A stretch of 64,000 nt of DNA from Cereibacter_A azotoformans (lineage in GTDB: Bacteria; Pseudomonadota; Alphaproteobacteria; Rhodobacterales; Rhodobacteraceae): NCBI RefSeq assembly GCF_003050905.1, contig NZ_QAOT01000011.1; one strand, 5' to 3'. Below, piece by piece: positions 28,903 to 38,213 of this stretch. How positions within the stretch are numbered: position 1 is the first letter of the stretch; each line of letters opens with the position of its first letter. Position numbers and translations under genes: made by a program. A model generated the notes under the pieces. The model saw nothing but the letters and a program-made list of their open reading frames with translations. It was not told the origin of the DNA and made no database searches.

Positions 28903-29667
28903 ATGTCCCTCGACACGTTCCGCCTCGATGGCAAGGTCGCGCTCGTCACCGGCGGAAGCCGCGGCATCGGGCTTGCGATCGCAAAGCTTTTCGCCGAGGC
29001 CGGTGCGCGCATCATGCTGACCGCCCGCACCGAAACCGAGGCCGTGCGCGCGCTCGTCGCCGCGGATCCCGACCGCTTCGCCTGGGTGGCGGGCGACGTG
29101 ACCGACCCGGCGGTGCCGGATGCGCTGGTGCAGGCCACGCTCGACCGCTTCGGCCGGCTCGATGTGCTGGTGAACAACGCGGGTGTCGCCGACGGCGGCG
29201 ACTTCCACGAGTTCGACGACACGCGCCTCGCCCGGATCATGGAGACGAACCTCATTGCACCCTTCCGCATCGCCCGCGCCGCGGTGCGGCCAATGCTGGC
29301 GCAGGGCGCGGGCTCGATCGTGAACATCGGCTCGATCTCGGGGTTCGTGGCGAACAAGCCGCAACTGCAGGTGGCCTACAACGCCTCGAAGGCGGCGGTG
29401 CACCAGATGACCACGGTCATGGCCTACGAATATGCGCACCGCGGCATCCGCGTGAATGCGCTGGCCCCCGGCTATGTGGTCTCCGACATGACCGCCAAGG
29501 GCATCGCCAACGAAGACATGAACCGCGTCTGGACCGAGAACACCCCGATGGGCCGCTTCGGCGAGCCCGAGGAGATGGCGACCTGCGTGCTGTTCCTCGC
29601 CTCGGACGCCGCCTCCTACGTCACCGGCGCCACCCTGGTGGCGGACGGCGGCTACATCACCCACTGA
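28903..29667 (+). CDS. SDR polyol dehydrogenase (galactitol/threitol DH-like)
   Basis: The 254-residue classical short-chain dehydrogenase has TGGSRGIG for NAD binding, NNAG near residue 90, serine in IGSISGF and the YNASK catalytic tyrosine/lysine near 157. The C-terminal ASYVTGATLVADGGY is standard. It starts three bases after the gatZ-like stop. In this operon it should oxidise a polyol to the ketose that the kinase uses; a galactitol or related hexitol substrate is plausible but not provable. Confidence 0.82.
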   Translation: MSLDTFRLDGKVALVTGGSRGIGLAIAKLFAEAGARIMLTARTETEAVRALVAADPDRFAWVAGDVTDPAVPDALVQATLDRFGRLDVLVNNAGVADGGDFHEFDDTRLARIMETNLIAPFRIARAAVRPMLAQGAGSIVNIGSISGFVANKPQLQVAYNASKAAVHQMTTVMAYEYAHRGIRVNALAPGYVVSDMTAKGIANEDMNRVWTENTPMGRFGEPEEMATCVLFLASDAASYVTGATLVADGGYITH

Positions 29668-29680
29668 GAAAGGACTGAAG

Positions 29681-30409
29681 ATGAGCGGACGATTCGACGG
29701 CAAGGTGGCCGTCATCACCGGCGGCGCCTCGGGCATCGGGCTGGCCACGGTGGAGGCGCTGCTGGCCGAGGGCGCGACCGTGGTGGCGGTGGACCGCGAC
29801 CGCGCGGCGCTGGAGGCGATGGGCGCGCGGCTGGGCCCGGCCTGCGTTGCGCAGGTGACCGACCTGCTCGACCCCGAAAGCTGCGACGCGATGGTGCCCG
29901 AGATCCTGGAAAAGACCGGCCGGATCGACATCCTCCATTGCAACGCCGGCAGCTACATCGGCGGCGACCTCTCCGAGACCAGCCCCGCCGCCATCGACCG
30001 GATGCTGAACCTGAACGTCAACGCGGTGATGAAGAACGTCCATGCCGTGATCCCGCACATGAGCGCGCGCGGCTCGGGCGACATTCTCGTGACCTGTTCG
30101 GTCGCGGGCAATTCGGCGATCCCGTGGGAGCCGGTCTATTCCGCCTCGAAATGGGCGATCACCTGCTTCGTCCAGACCACGCGGCGGCAGCTGCTGAAGC
30201 ACGGCATCCGCGTGGGCCAGGTCTCGCCGGGGCCGGTGATCTCGGCGCTGCTGGCGGACTGGCCCGAGGAGAACCTGCGCAAGGCCAAGGAGAACGGCGC
30301 GCTGATCGAGCCCGCCGAGGTGGCCGATGCCGTCCTCTACATGCTCAGCCGGCCGCGCAACGTCACGATCCGCGACATGATCGTGCTGCCCTCGAACTTC
30401 GACATCTGA
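29681..30409 (+). CDS. SDR dehydrogenase, ribitol 2-dehydrogenase-like
   Basis: The 242-residue SDR shows TGGASGIG, an unusual HCNAGSYIGG in place of the usual NNAG, the EPVYSASKWAI active site, and a distinctive C terminus (LLADWPEENLRKAKENGALI, then VTIRDMIVLP). These details match ribitol 2-dehydrogenase (RbtD) of enterobacteria closely from memory. It oxidises ribitol to D-ribulose in that family. It is the last gene of the plus-strand polyol unit, 13 bases after the other SDR. Confidence 0.82.
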   Translation: MSGRFDGKVAVITGGASGIGLATVEALLAEGATVVAVDRDRAALEAMGARLGPACVAQVTDLLDPESCDAMVPEILEKTGRIDILHCNAGSYIGGDLSETSPAAIDRMLNLNVNAVMKNVHAVIPHMSARGSGDILVTCSVAGNSAIPWEPVYSASKWAITCFVQTTRRQLLKHGIRVGQVSPGPVISALLADWPEENLRKAKENGALIEPAEVADAVLYMLSRPRNVTIRDMIVLPSNFDI

Positions 30410-30785
30410 CGAATGCCCCGGCCTCGCCGGCTGGCCCGGCCCTGCGGCGGCGAGCCAGATCTCGCCGCCGCCTTGCGCGGCGTTCGACCGCTGCAACCCG
30501 AGGTTCCTTGGCGCCGGAAACGCCTGCCCACCGCGCGGGCGGCCGCGACATCGCGTCCCGCGCGACATGCGGTCATGCGCGTCCGAGCCGGAAAGGAAGG
30601 GGATGCCCGACTTTCGTAGAGATTTCATGGTTAAAGGACACGACCCGCCTCCCGACCGGGCGACCGAGCCACCCGGAAGCCTTTCTTTACTTCCGTGTGA
30701 CAAGGCTCCAGACAGCGTTGCCTGTGCAGTATCGGTGGCGGCGGAGGGACGGACCGGGTCGGCCGGACGCTCCAGAGGGTAGAAC
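30410..30785. other. Intergenic region after the polyol operon
   Basis: This 376-base gap holds a strong hairpin near its start and presumably the promoter of the PAS protein near its end. No coding frame with a ribosome binding site or motif was found. Confidence 0.5.
30444..30471 (+). terminator. Candidate terminator of the plus-strand polyol operon
   Basis: GCGGCGGCGAG and CTCGCCGCCGC form a perfect 11-bp stem around a six-base loop, 35 bases after the last SDR stop. Only two T residues follow shortly after, so it is a GC-rich, weak-tail terminator at best. Confidence 0.55.
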
Positions 30786-32057
30786 ATGACATTTCACGGG
30801 ACCGCAGATGTGGTCGCTGCCCATCCTTCAGACGTCCGGGATGGCGAGGTTCCCTTCGACTTCGGCGAGATCTTCTTTTCGCGCACCGATGACCGGGGCG
30901 TGATTCAGGCCGGCAACGCGGTTTTTCGCCGGGTCTCGGGCTACGAGGGATCGCGCCTCATCGGCGCGCCCCATCGCATCGTCCGCCATCCGCTCATGCC
31001 CAAGGCGGCCTTTCATCTCTTGTGGGAGAGACTGAAGGCCGGCCGCGCCACCGGGGTCTATGTCTGCAACCGCGCGCTGGACGGACGGGCCTACTGGGTC
31101 TTTGCCGTGGTGGTGCCCGTGGGCGAAGGTTTCCTGTCGGTGCGGATCAAGCCCGGAACCGCAATGTTCGACCGGGTGCGGGCCGTCTATGCCGAGCTTC
31201 TCGCCGCCGAGGCGCAGGGCGCCACGCCCGCCGAAGGGGCGGCCGACCTGATGCGGAGGCTGAAGGCCGCGGGCTTTCCCGGCTATGACTCGTTTCAGGC
31301 GCAGGCGCTTGCGGCCGAGCTGGCGCATCGCGCCGAAAGGGCCGGCTTCCCGGCGCCCGCGCTGGCCCCCGCCGTCAACTCCGCACGGGCGGCCGACCGC
31401 ATCGCGGCCAGCATCGCGCCAGTCCGCGACATGCTGCGAAAGGCGCTGCATATCGCAATCAACCTGCGTATCGTGGCAGGACACCTCGGCAGCAACGGCC
31501 GCGCGCTCGGCGCGATCGCGGACAATTATGCCTCGCTCTCGCGGGACCTGTCCGGCTGGATCGAGCACCAGTCGGCCGCGGGGGCCTTCGCAGGCATCGC
31601 GGGCGCGGCCGGCGAGAACCTGTTCCTCAAGGCCGCCACCGGGCTGCTCGACGAGATGGCGGAAACCTTTGCCCGGGATGCCGAGGCGGGGCTCGGCGAT
31701 CCCGCCGCCGAACGCGAGCGGCTCTCGGCTGCGGCCGCCATCTACCGGGGTCGTGCGCAGGAGTGCAACGAGCGCGCCGCCCGCATGGCCCTCGACCTGG
31801 AGGCGCAACTGGCCCAGATGCGCCACCGCATCAACGCGCTCGACGCGATCCGCATGCAGTGCCGCGTCGAAGGTGCGGCCACCGCCGGCGCAGGGGGTGA
31901 GCTGGATCACATCGTGGCGCAGCTCGATCGTTTCCAGGATGAGATGGGGGGGCGTCTGACAGAGATCATGTCCCACGGGCGCGACATCCAGGAGGCCGCC
32001 GCCGCAACCGATGTGCGCCTCGTGCCGCGGCCGGTCGCCCATGCCCTGAGGATCTGA
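30786..32057 (+). CDS. Aer-like PAS-domain cytoplasmic sensor
   Basis: The 423-residue protein begins with a PAS domain very like that of the aerotaxis receptor Aer: RVSGYEGSRLIGAPHRIVRH, PLMPKAAFHLLWERLKAG and a NRALDGRAYWVFA strand. The Aer RHPD motif, near the FAD site, is RHPL here. The rest (about 150-423) is helical and alanine-rich, with no membrane segment, no HAMP and no methyl-accepting hairpin. It could be a soluble redox sensor that delivers a signal by protein contact. The output partner is unknown, and the gene appears to be monocistronic. Confidence 0.7.
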   Translation: MTFHGTADVVAAHPSDVRDGEVPFDFGEIFFSRTDDRGVIQAGNAVFRRVSGYEGSRLIGAPHRIVRHPLMPKAAFHLLWERLKAGRATGVYVCNRALDGRAYWVFAVVVPVGEGFLSVRIKPGTAMFDRVRAVYAELLAAEAQGATPAEGAADLMRRLKAAGFPGYDSFQAQALAAELAHRAERAGFPAPALAPAVNSARAADRIAASIAPVRDMLRKALHIAINLRIVAGHLGSNGRALGAIADNYASLSRDLSGWIEHQSAAGAFAGIAGAAGENLFLKAATGLLDEMAETFARDAEAGLGDPAAERERLSAAAAIYRGRAQECNERAARMALDLEAQLAQMRHRINALDAIRMQCRVEGAATAGAGGELDHIVAQLDRFQDEMGGRLTEIMSHGRDIQEAAAATDVRLVPRPVAHALRI

Positions 32058-32128
32058 TCGCGCCGGACCGGCGCGGGTGGATGTTTGGGCAAGGGTGCGC
32101 TACGTCCACCGTCACCGAGGAGGCCAGG

Positions 32129-33349
32129 ATGCTGAAAGTCGATCTACCGGAACGGCCGGGCTGGCGGGACAGGGCTGCCGAGCTGGGTTTCACCTTCGCC
32201 GACATGCACGGCGAGCCCTACTGGGACGAAAGCTCGGCCTACCAGTTCAGCCTGCGCGAAATCGAGGACGACATCGAGGAACCCGCGACCGAGCTGCATG
32301 GCCTCTGCCGCGAGGCGGTGGCCCGGATCGTGGAGAGCGACGAACTGATGGCGCGCCTTGCGATTCCCGAAGAGCACCGGGATGTCGTGGCCGAAAGCTG
32401 GCGGAGGCACGAGCCCGAGATCTACGGTCGCTTCGATCTCGCCTATGACGGCACGGGGCCCGCGAAGCTCCTGGAATACAACGCCGACACGCCCACCTCG
32501 CTTTATGAGAGCGCCTCGTTCCAGTGGATCTGGCTGGAAGAGCAGATGGCCGCGGGGGTCCTGCGCGAGACCGACGATCAGTTCAACGGCATCCACGAGG
32601 CGCTGGTCGAACGGTTCCGCACGCTCTTTGCCCCGGACACCGACCTCCATTTCGCGGCCATGGCCGGAAATCCCGAGGATTATGCCACGGTCGAGGCGAT
32701 GGCCTGGGCCGCCCGCGAAGCCGGCATGGGCGCCCATTACAGCGATCTGCAACGGATCGGCCTCTCGGCCGAGGGCCAGTTCACCGATGCCGAAGACCGC
32801 GTGATCGGCACCCTCTTCAAGCTCTATCCGTGGGAGGATCTGTTCCGCGACCCCTTCGCGGCGCATCTGAAAAGCGCGGATTGCCTGATGCTCGAGCCCG
32901 CCTGGAAGGCCGTGGTCTCGAACAAGGGGCTGCTGCCGGTGCTCTGGCAGATGTTCGAGGGCCACCCGAACCTGCTGCCGGCCTTCTTCCTCGACGATGT
33001 CGAGGCGGCCGCCGCCGGCCGGCGCGTCGCGCCCGGCACGGCCGAGGCGCTGGACCGCGTGCCCGGTCTCGCAACGGAACATGTCGTCAAGCCCTTGTTC
33101 TCGCGCGAGGGGGCCTCCATTTCGATCGTTGAGGGCGGAGAGGTCACCGAGGCGTCCCCCGACACCACCTACGCGGCCCACCCCAGGATCGTGCAGGCCT
33201 ACCATCCGCTGCCGGTCCTTGGGGGATTCCGCCCGGTGATCGGCGCCTGGGTGGTGGGAGAGGCCTGCTGCGGGATCGGCGTCCGCGAGGATCGCGGCCG
33301 CATCACGCAGGATCTCTCGCGCTTCAAACCGCATTACATACGCGACTGA
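32129..33349 (+). CDS. ygiC: Glutathionylspermidine synthase-family ATP-grasp protein (YgiC-like)
   Basis: The 406-residue protein matches the synthase domain of glutathionylspermidine synthase/YgiC: YWDESSAYQF near residue 30, FDLAYDGTGPAKLLEYNADT near 105, and SNKGLLPVLW plus KPLFSREGASISIV in the ATP-grasp part. YgiC of E. coli lacks demonstrated amide synthase activity, so the substrate is open. GAGGAGG precedes the chosen ATG. The lipoprotein gene of the YgiB type follows 16 bases later; the pair occurs together in many bacteria, though usually in the order ygiB-ygiC. Confidence 0.85.
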   Translation: MLKVDLPERPGWRDRAAELGFTFADMHGEPYWDESSAYQFSLREIEDDIEEPATELHGLCREAVARIVESDELMARLAIPEEHRDVVAESWRRHEPEIYGRFDLAYDGTGPAKLLEYNADTPTSLYESASFQWIWLEEQMAAGVLRETDDQFNGIHEALVERFRTLFAPDTDLHFAAMAGNPEDYATVEAMAWAAREAGMGAHYSDLQRIGLSAEGQFTDAEDRVIGTLFKLYPWEDLFRDPFAAHLKSADCLMLEPAWKAVVSNKGLLPVLWQMFEGHPNLLPAFFLDDVEAAAAGRRVAPGTAEALDRVPGLATEHVVKPLFSREGASISIVEGGEVTEASPDTTYAAHPRIVQAYHPLPVLGGFRPVIGAWVVGEACCGIGVREDRGRITQDLSRFKPHYIRD

Positions 33350-33365
33350 CCGAAGGATAAAAGCC

Positions 33366-33944
33366 ATGCGCAAACGCTCGCACCGGGTCGCCCTCTGCAT
33401 CGTGGGCGCGGCCGCCTTCACTCTGGCGGGCTGCCGCGAAGAGCAGGTGGACGCTCAGGCCTTCCCCGATCTCGACAGCTGCCGCGCCGCAGCCCAGACC
33501 GGCGGCACCGACTTTTCCACGGCCGACTGCGACGCGGCCTTCGCCGAGGCGCAGCAGATCCATCTGGAGTCCGCACCCCGCTACGACAGTCTCGAGGTCT
33601 GCGAGGAGCAGCACGGCGAGGGCGCCTGCGGCAGCGAACAGCAGGTCGCGGGCGGCGGCGGGATGGGCAGCATCTTCATGCCGCTCCTGGCGGGCTACCT
33701 GATCGGCAACATGCTCGGCCGCGGGATGCCGGCCGCCCAGCCGCTTTATCGCGGGTCCGACGGCCGCTTCACCAACGCCACCGGCACCACGGCCTATTCC
33801 GGCAACACCGGCCGCACCCAGCTGTCGCCGAGCCAGTTCAACCGTCCCCCGACCACGGTCGGCAAGCCCCCGATGACAAAGACCACCGTCACCTCGCGCG
33901 GCGGCTTTGGCAACAGCGCGACGGGCCGAAGCATCGGCACCTGA
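33366..33944 (+). CDS. ygiB: DUF1190 (YgiB-like) lipoprotein
   Basis: The 192-residue protein begins with a basic, hydrophobic signal and a lipobox LAGC near residue 23, so it should be lipid-anchored. It then shows a cysteine-spaced region (SCRAAA, ADCDAAF, VCEEQHGEGACG) and a glycine-rich hydrophobic segment (MGSIFMPLLAGYLIGNMLG), followed by a serine/threonine-rich tail. This pattern is that of DUF1190/YgiB proteins. Function unknown. It follows the YgiC-like gene closely. Confidence 0.8.
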   Translation: MRKRSHRVALCIVGAAAFTLAGCREEQVDAQAFPDLDSCRAAAQTGGTDFSTADCDAAFAEAQQIHLESAPRYDSLEVCEEQHGEGACGSEQQVAGGGGMGSIFMPLLAGYLIGNMLGRGMPAAQPLYRGSDGRFTNATGTTAYSGNTGRTQLSPSQFNRPPTTVGKPPMTKTTVTSRGGFGNSATGRSIGT

Positions 33945-34449
33945 GGCCCGCGGCAGCCCGCTGACCAGCCCGCGCCCGACCGACCCCGCGCGGGCACCCG
34001 CGCATCGCGCAGGCCGTCGCGGCGATCCTCGCCGAGGACCGGCATCAGCCCGGCAAGGCCCTTGCGGCGTGCCCGAGGGTCTTCGCGGCTCGGCCGGTCC
34101 ATTTCCCGATCGGGCCATGTTCGCGCCGGGCAGGTCTGATCCTGCGACGCCGTGGCAGGCGCCGCGCCGCCGCGAATCCCGCAGTTCGGCCACACCTTCA
34201 TCCCGACGGCGCGTCCTCCGCATCCGAAAGCCGGACCCTACCATTTTCGATCCCGGATGCCACCGCGCAACCTTCCGCCAAAAGATGAAGCGCCACGGCC
34301 AACCTGCCGAAAAAAGCCGCTATCCGTCTGATCCGCCGAAGGAAAGCGGCGGCTCAACCTCCTGCATCGTGGACAGGGACAACAGAGACCGTACCCTGAC
34401 AAGAGGCGGGTGGACGCCTCTCGCAGCCTTTCAGTGGTGCGGAGTTTGT
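33945..34449. other. Intergenic region before the GMC oxidoreductase gene
   Basis: I found no supportable gene in this 505-base gap. The frame of the oxidoreductase is open throughout, but its composition and lack of motifs speak against an N-terminal extension. A TGATCC near 34332 could be a promoter element, but no convincing partner element was seen. Confidence 0.4.
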
Positions 34450-36162
34450 ATGGAAGCGGATCCGACTTTCGACGTCGCCATCGTGGGCAGCGGTCCCGCC
34501 GGTCTGGCCGTTGCCAGCCGCCTTGTCGGACGCGGCCTCTCTCTCGTTCTGATCGAGGCTGGCAACGCCGATCGCGACCGGCAGGACGAACAGGACAGCC
34601 TCTCCGCCGAGAATGAGGTGGGGCCGAAACATCCGGCTGCGCATCTCTACCGCCGGCGGATGCTGGGGGGATCCTCGACCGTCTGGGGCGGGCGCTGCAT
34701 TCCGTTCGATCAGGCCGACTATCTCATCGGCGGCGGCGGGACCGGCTGGCCCATCGACCCCGCCGAGATCGAGCGCCACCAGCGGGTGGCGGCAGAGTTC
34801 CTCGACTGCGGCGAGCCGCAGTTCGACGAGGCGGCCTTCGAGACGCCCGCATGGCGGAGCCGCTCTCCGCGGATCGACCTCGACCTTGACCTGATCGAAC
34901 GGTTCTCGCGCCCGACAAACCTCTGGCGCAAGATGCGCGACAGCCTGCGCGCGCGGAGCGACCTCAGGCTCCTCGCGGATCATGTCGTGGTGCGGGTGGA
35001 CCTCTCGTCCGATGGCACGCGCGTCGAGGGGCTGCGGACGATCGACCGCCGCTCGGGATCCGGCGACCTTCTGCGCGCACGTCATGTGGTTCTTGCCTGC
35101 GGAGGGATCGAGACCACCCGGCTGCTCCTGGCCTCGAGGAACGTCCAGCCGCGCGGGATCGGCAACCACAGCGATCAGCTTGGCCGCCACTACATGACGC
35201 ATCTCATCGGCGATGTGGGAGAGCTGGACCTTTCGCCCGCCTTCGATCAGGCGCGCATCGATTACCGTCGGACCCGGGACGGGATCTATGCCCGCAGCCT
35301 GATCCGGCTCTCGCCGGCCCTCCGCCTGAGGGAGCGCCTGCCGAATGCGGTCTGGCGCCCGGTGTCGCCGCCCTTCTGGAACCCGTCCCACCACGATCCG
35401 ATCCTGTCGGCGGTTCATCTGGCCAAGGCGATCCTTCCCAAGGAGTACCACGGCCATCCCGCCGAGGCGCTCGCGCAGCGGAACGGCTGGCGCGACCCGG
35501 CCGCCCATGTCGCCAACATCCTGCGCCATCCGGGCACTCTGGCCGCCTATGTGCCGGTGATCATGGCAAAGCGCATTCTCGCCCGGCGCAAGCTGCCCTC
35601 GGTGTTCCTGCTTCGCCCGGACCGTCACTACCGTCTGGAGATCAATGCCGAGCAGCTCCCGGATCCGTCCTCGCGCATCACGCTGGGCGACAGCCGAGAC
35701 CGCTGGGGCATGCCGCGGATCCGCCTCGACTGGCAGGTGAACGGTGCAACCCTCGAAGGCGTGCAACAGAGCCTCGCCCACCTCGCCGGGCTGATGCCGA
35801 AACACGGGGTTGGCCGCCTTCTCATGCAGCCCGACCAGGTCGCCGAGGGGCTGGTCTCGCAGGGCGGTCACCACATCGGCACAACGCGGATGGGCAAGTC
35901 CCCGGAGAGGGGCGTGGTGGACAGCGATTGCACCGTCTTCGGCGTGCCGAACCTCCATGTTGCGGGGGCATCGGTCTTCCCGACTTCGGGGGCGGTGAAC
36001 CCGACGCTGCTGCTGACCTGCCTGGCCTTCCGCCTCGCCGATCATCTGCTTGCCCGACTTGCGCCCGCACCCGTCCTTGCGCTTGCCACCTCCGAACCCG
36101 CCCCGCCGCGTCCGCTCGCCGAGCTGCCCCCGGTCGCGGCCGCTGTGCAGGCCATACCCTGA
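34450..36162 (+). CDS. GMC-family FAD-dependent oxidoreductase
   Basis: The 570-residue protein has an N-terminal FAD-binding VAIVGSGPAGLAVASRLVG, the GMC signature region MLGGSSTVWGGRCIPF near residue 78, VVLACGGIETTRLLL near 215 and the C-terminal HHIGTTRMG through HVAGASVFPTSGAVNPTLLL. The last block carries the HN catalytic-pair region. Such enzymes oxidise alcohols or sugars; substrate unknown. The ATG at 34450 has no strong ribosome binding site, so the start is tentative. It converges with the acyltransferase gene. Confidence 0.8.
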   Translation: MEADPTFDVAIVGSGPAGLAVASRLVGRGLSLVLIEAGNADRDRQDEQDSLSAENEVGPKHPAAHLYRRRMLGGSSTVWGGRCIPFDQADYLIGGGGTGWPIDPAEIERHQRVAAEFLDCGEPQFDEAAFETPAWRSRSPRIDLDLDLIERFSRPTNLWRKMRDSLRARSDLRLLADHVVVRVDLSSDGTRVEGLRTIDRRSGSGDLLRARHVVLACGGIETTRLLLASRNVQPRGIGNHSDQLGRHYMTHLIGDVGELDLSPAFDQARIDYRRTRDGIYARSLIRLSPALRLRERLPNAVWRPVSPPFWNPSHHDPILSAVHLAKAILPKEYHGHPAEALAQRNGWRDPAAHVANILRHPGTLAAYVPVIMAKRILARRKLPSVFLLRPDRHYRLEINAEQLPDPSSRITLGDSRDRWGMPRIRLDWQVNGATLEGVQQSLAHLAGLMPKHGVGRLLMQPDQVAEGLVSQGGHHIGTTRMGKSPERGVVDSDCTVFGVPNLHVAGASVFPTSGAVNPTLLLTCLAFRLADHLLARLAPAPVLALATSEPAPPRPLAELPPVAAAVQAIP

Positions 36163-36211
36163 GGGGAGGAGGCCGACCGCCAGACCGAGGCACGGCGGGG
36201 CCCCGTGTCCA

Positions 36212-37384
36212 TCATTGCTGCCGGCGCCAGAACAGGGCCTGAGGCGCATCCCCGGAGGCAAGCGACCTGCGAAGGTCGGTGAGGCGACGCAGCAGCGGCT
36301 CATCCACGGCGAGGGTGAACAGCAGGGCGAGGAGCAGGACGCCGCCGAAGTAGGCGGGGGCGATCAGCGCCTCGGATATGCCATTGAGATGCGCCCATGC
36401 CACCACCGTATAGAGCGGCGGCACATGCAGGAGGTAAAGGCCAAAGGAAATGCGCCCGAAGAGGACCGGCACGCGGGCCGCGAAGATCCGGGCCAGCGCC
36501 GGCAGCGTCAGCACCCCGTAAAGCAGAAGACCCGCCGCCAGCACCGGGACAAGGCCCCTCGGGCGGCCGACATGCCACTGTTCGGGCACCTCGGGCAGAT
36601 CGAGCCGCAGGTGAGCCCCCTCACCGGGCGATCCGAGCAGCACCGCGGCGACCAGCGCCACGATCGGCACCACGGGCGGTACCGGCAGCAGGGCCCCGCG
36701 CCGGTGCGCCTCGTAAAAGGCGGCGCCGAGGACGAAGGCCAGGTAGGAATCCGGCAGCCAGGCAACGATCGCGAGCCCCGAGGCCGCCAGCGCAAAGAGC
36801 CGGATCCTGCCTTGCGCCACGAAATAGAGCAGGAAGATCCCGAGCGAGCCGAGAAGCTCGATCTGCATCGTCCAGAGCACGTTGTTGAACCGTGAATAGC
36901 CACGGACGAAGGTCGCGGCCAGCCCGTCGGCCGCGGCATACCAGGCGTGCCTGATCGGCTCCTGATAGGTGAAGTTCAGCCAGCGCGACGGCTCGGCGAG
37001 CGTCTGCTGCAAGGCGCGCGCGCTGTCGGGAAAGGCCGAGAGCCACACCCAGGCGAGCAGGCAGCTGGCCGTCACCGGCAGGGCAAGGCGCAGGTAGCGC
37101 GTCACCACATTCGAAATCAGCGCGCCGCGGCGCCGATCCGCCGCGGCCGCCATGACGAAGCCCGAGAGGACAAAGAACACCGCCACCGCGAAGCGCCCGT
37201 TCCAGAGCATGTGAAGCGGCGTGTCGGCCAGCCCCGTGAGGCTCGAGCCCATGGATGGGGCCAGGTGCGGATGCATGAGGCAGAGATAGTGATAGAGCAC
37301 CACGATGGCGGCGGCGACGCCGCGAAGGCCGTCGAACGCCTCGATCCGGGTCGTCGGCAATGGCGTTACGGCCATGGAAGCCAT
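36212..37384 (-). CDS. Acyltransferase family 3 (OafA/YrhL type) membrane protein
   Basis: The 390-residue protein has about ten membrane segments and the family hallmarks: an N-terminal RIEAFDGLRGVAAAIVVLYH, with the histidine of the active-site region, and FFVLSGFVMA near residue 72. These enzymes O-acetylate or succinylate extracellular sugars. Partner glycan unknown. The gene appears to be monocistronic and convergent with the GMC gene. Confidence 0.85.
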   Translation of the reverse strand: MASMAVTPLPTTRIEAFDGLRGVAAAIVVLYHYLCLMHPHLAPSMGSSLTGLADTPLHMLWNGRFAVAVFFVLSGFVMAAAADRRRGALISNVVTRYLRLALPVTASCLLAWVWLSAFPDSARALQQTLAEPSRWLNFTYQEPIRHAWYAAADGLAATFVRGYSRFNNVLWTMQIELLGSLGIFLLYFVAQGRIRLFALAASGLAIVAWLPDSYLAFVLGAAFYEAHRRGALLPVPPVVPIVALVAAVLLGSPGEGAHLRLDLPEVPEQWHVGRPRGLVPVLAAGLLLYGVLTLPALARIFAARVPVLFGRISFGLYLLHVPPLYTVVAWAHLNGISEALIAPAYFGGVLLLALLFTLAVDEPLLRRLTDLRRSLASGDAPQALFWRRQQ

Positions 37385-37796
37385 GGAAAACGCTCCAGTC
37401 GGTCTGAGGGTGGATCACGAGCTCATCAGGCAGCCACGCGCCTGGAACGGAAACTCGCTCTAGGGTATGGGTCGCGGGGGGACTGTCCACCCCTCCTCCG
37501 GCCCGTGCGAGATGCTGACGCCGGGTAACGACCATTCTGCGCCCATGCGGCCGCAAGGTGCGGGCAACTGTCCGCCCAACACGCGCCGCTCGACGGATTG
37601 TGAGGAACTCTCGCGCCCCGCCGTCGCTGTGGCGCCGACGCAGAAGGCCCTCTGAAAGCCCCTGCAGGCCCGCGAAAGGTGAGACTCCTCAAGCCCGTCA
37701 AGGGCCAGTGAGGGCGCCGGCCGTTTTCCCCCCCGGCGGCACCGCCGCCGCGCGGACGCCCTTCCGCCGGACGAGCGGGCACTATAGGCTGGCGAA
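37385..37796. other. Divergent intergenic region
   Basis: These 412 bases separate the acyltransferase gene from the small cysteine/histidine-rich protein gene and hold the promoters of both. A GC-rich hairpin (CGGCGG-CA-CCGCCG) lies near 37733-37746. No gene was found. Confidence 0.4.
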
Positions 37797-38150
37797 ATGA
37801 TCCGGGTTCTGATCCTGCGGCTCTTGTGCCTCGCGCTTGTCGCGGTCGCCCTTGTGGCGGGTCCGGTCGCGCACGATGCCGGCGCAGGGCGCATGACGGC
37901 GAATGCGGCGATGGACCATGCGAAGACGGATCCCGCACCCTGCTGCCCGGTCGCCGGACATCACGATGGGAAGGATGGGCGCGTCTGTGCGGTCTCCTGC
38001 GCCGTCGCGCCTTCGGTGCTGCCCGATCCGGTGCTCATGCCCCTGCGGCTCGGGCTCGCCGTGCGGCAGCTGCCGGACTGGAGCCCACTTCCGGCGAGCC
38101 GCCACCCGCCGCCCGAGGATCGCCCGCCGAGACGTCATCCCGCCGCCTGA
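37797..38150 (+). CDS. Small Cys/His-rich exported protein
   Basis: The 117-residue protein has a hydrophobic N-terminal signal (about residues 4-22) and then a segment rich in potential metal ligands: MDHAKTDPAPCCPVAGHHD followed by VCAVSCAVA. The C-terminal third is proline/arginine-rich. I do not recognise the family. The ligand spacing suggests copper or another soft metal, and the cytochrome downstream makes a role in metal or redox handling in the periplasm plausible. Confidence 0.55.
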   Translation: MIRVLILRLLCLALVAVALVAGPVAHDAGAGRMTANAAMDHAKTDPAPCCPVAGHHDGKDGRVCAVSCAVAPSVLPDPVLMPLRLGLAVRQLPDWSPLPASRHPPPEDRPPRRHPAA

Positions 38151-38213
38151 GCCGGCCGGCCCCGCGCCGGCCCTGTCCGACATCCGCCTCGCGCGGAACC
38201 TCAGGGATGAGAC

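Noticed and set aside
34332..34337. TGATCC as a RpoE-type -35 element before the GMC gene
   Set aside because: No matching -10 element at the right spacing was seen, so a single hexamer is not evidence.
33907..34449. N-terminal extension of the GMC oxidoreductase by about 180 residues
   Set aside because: It runs back into the YgiB-like gene and has no domain character; the FAD-binding motif starts right after the chosen ATG.
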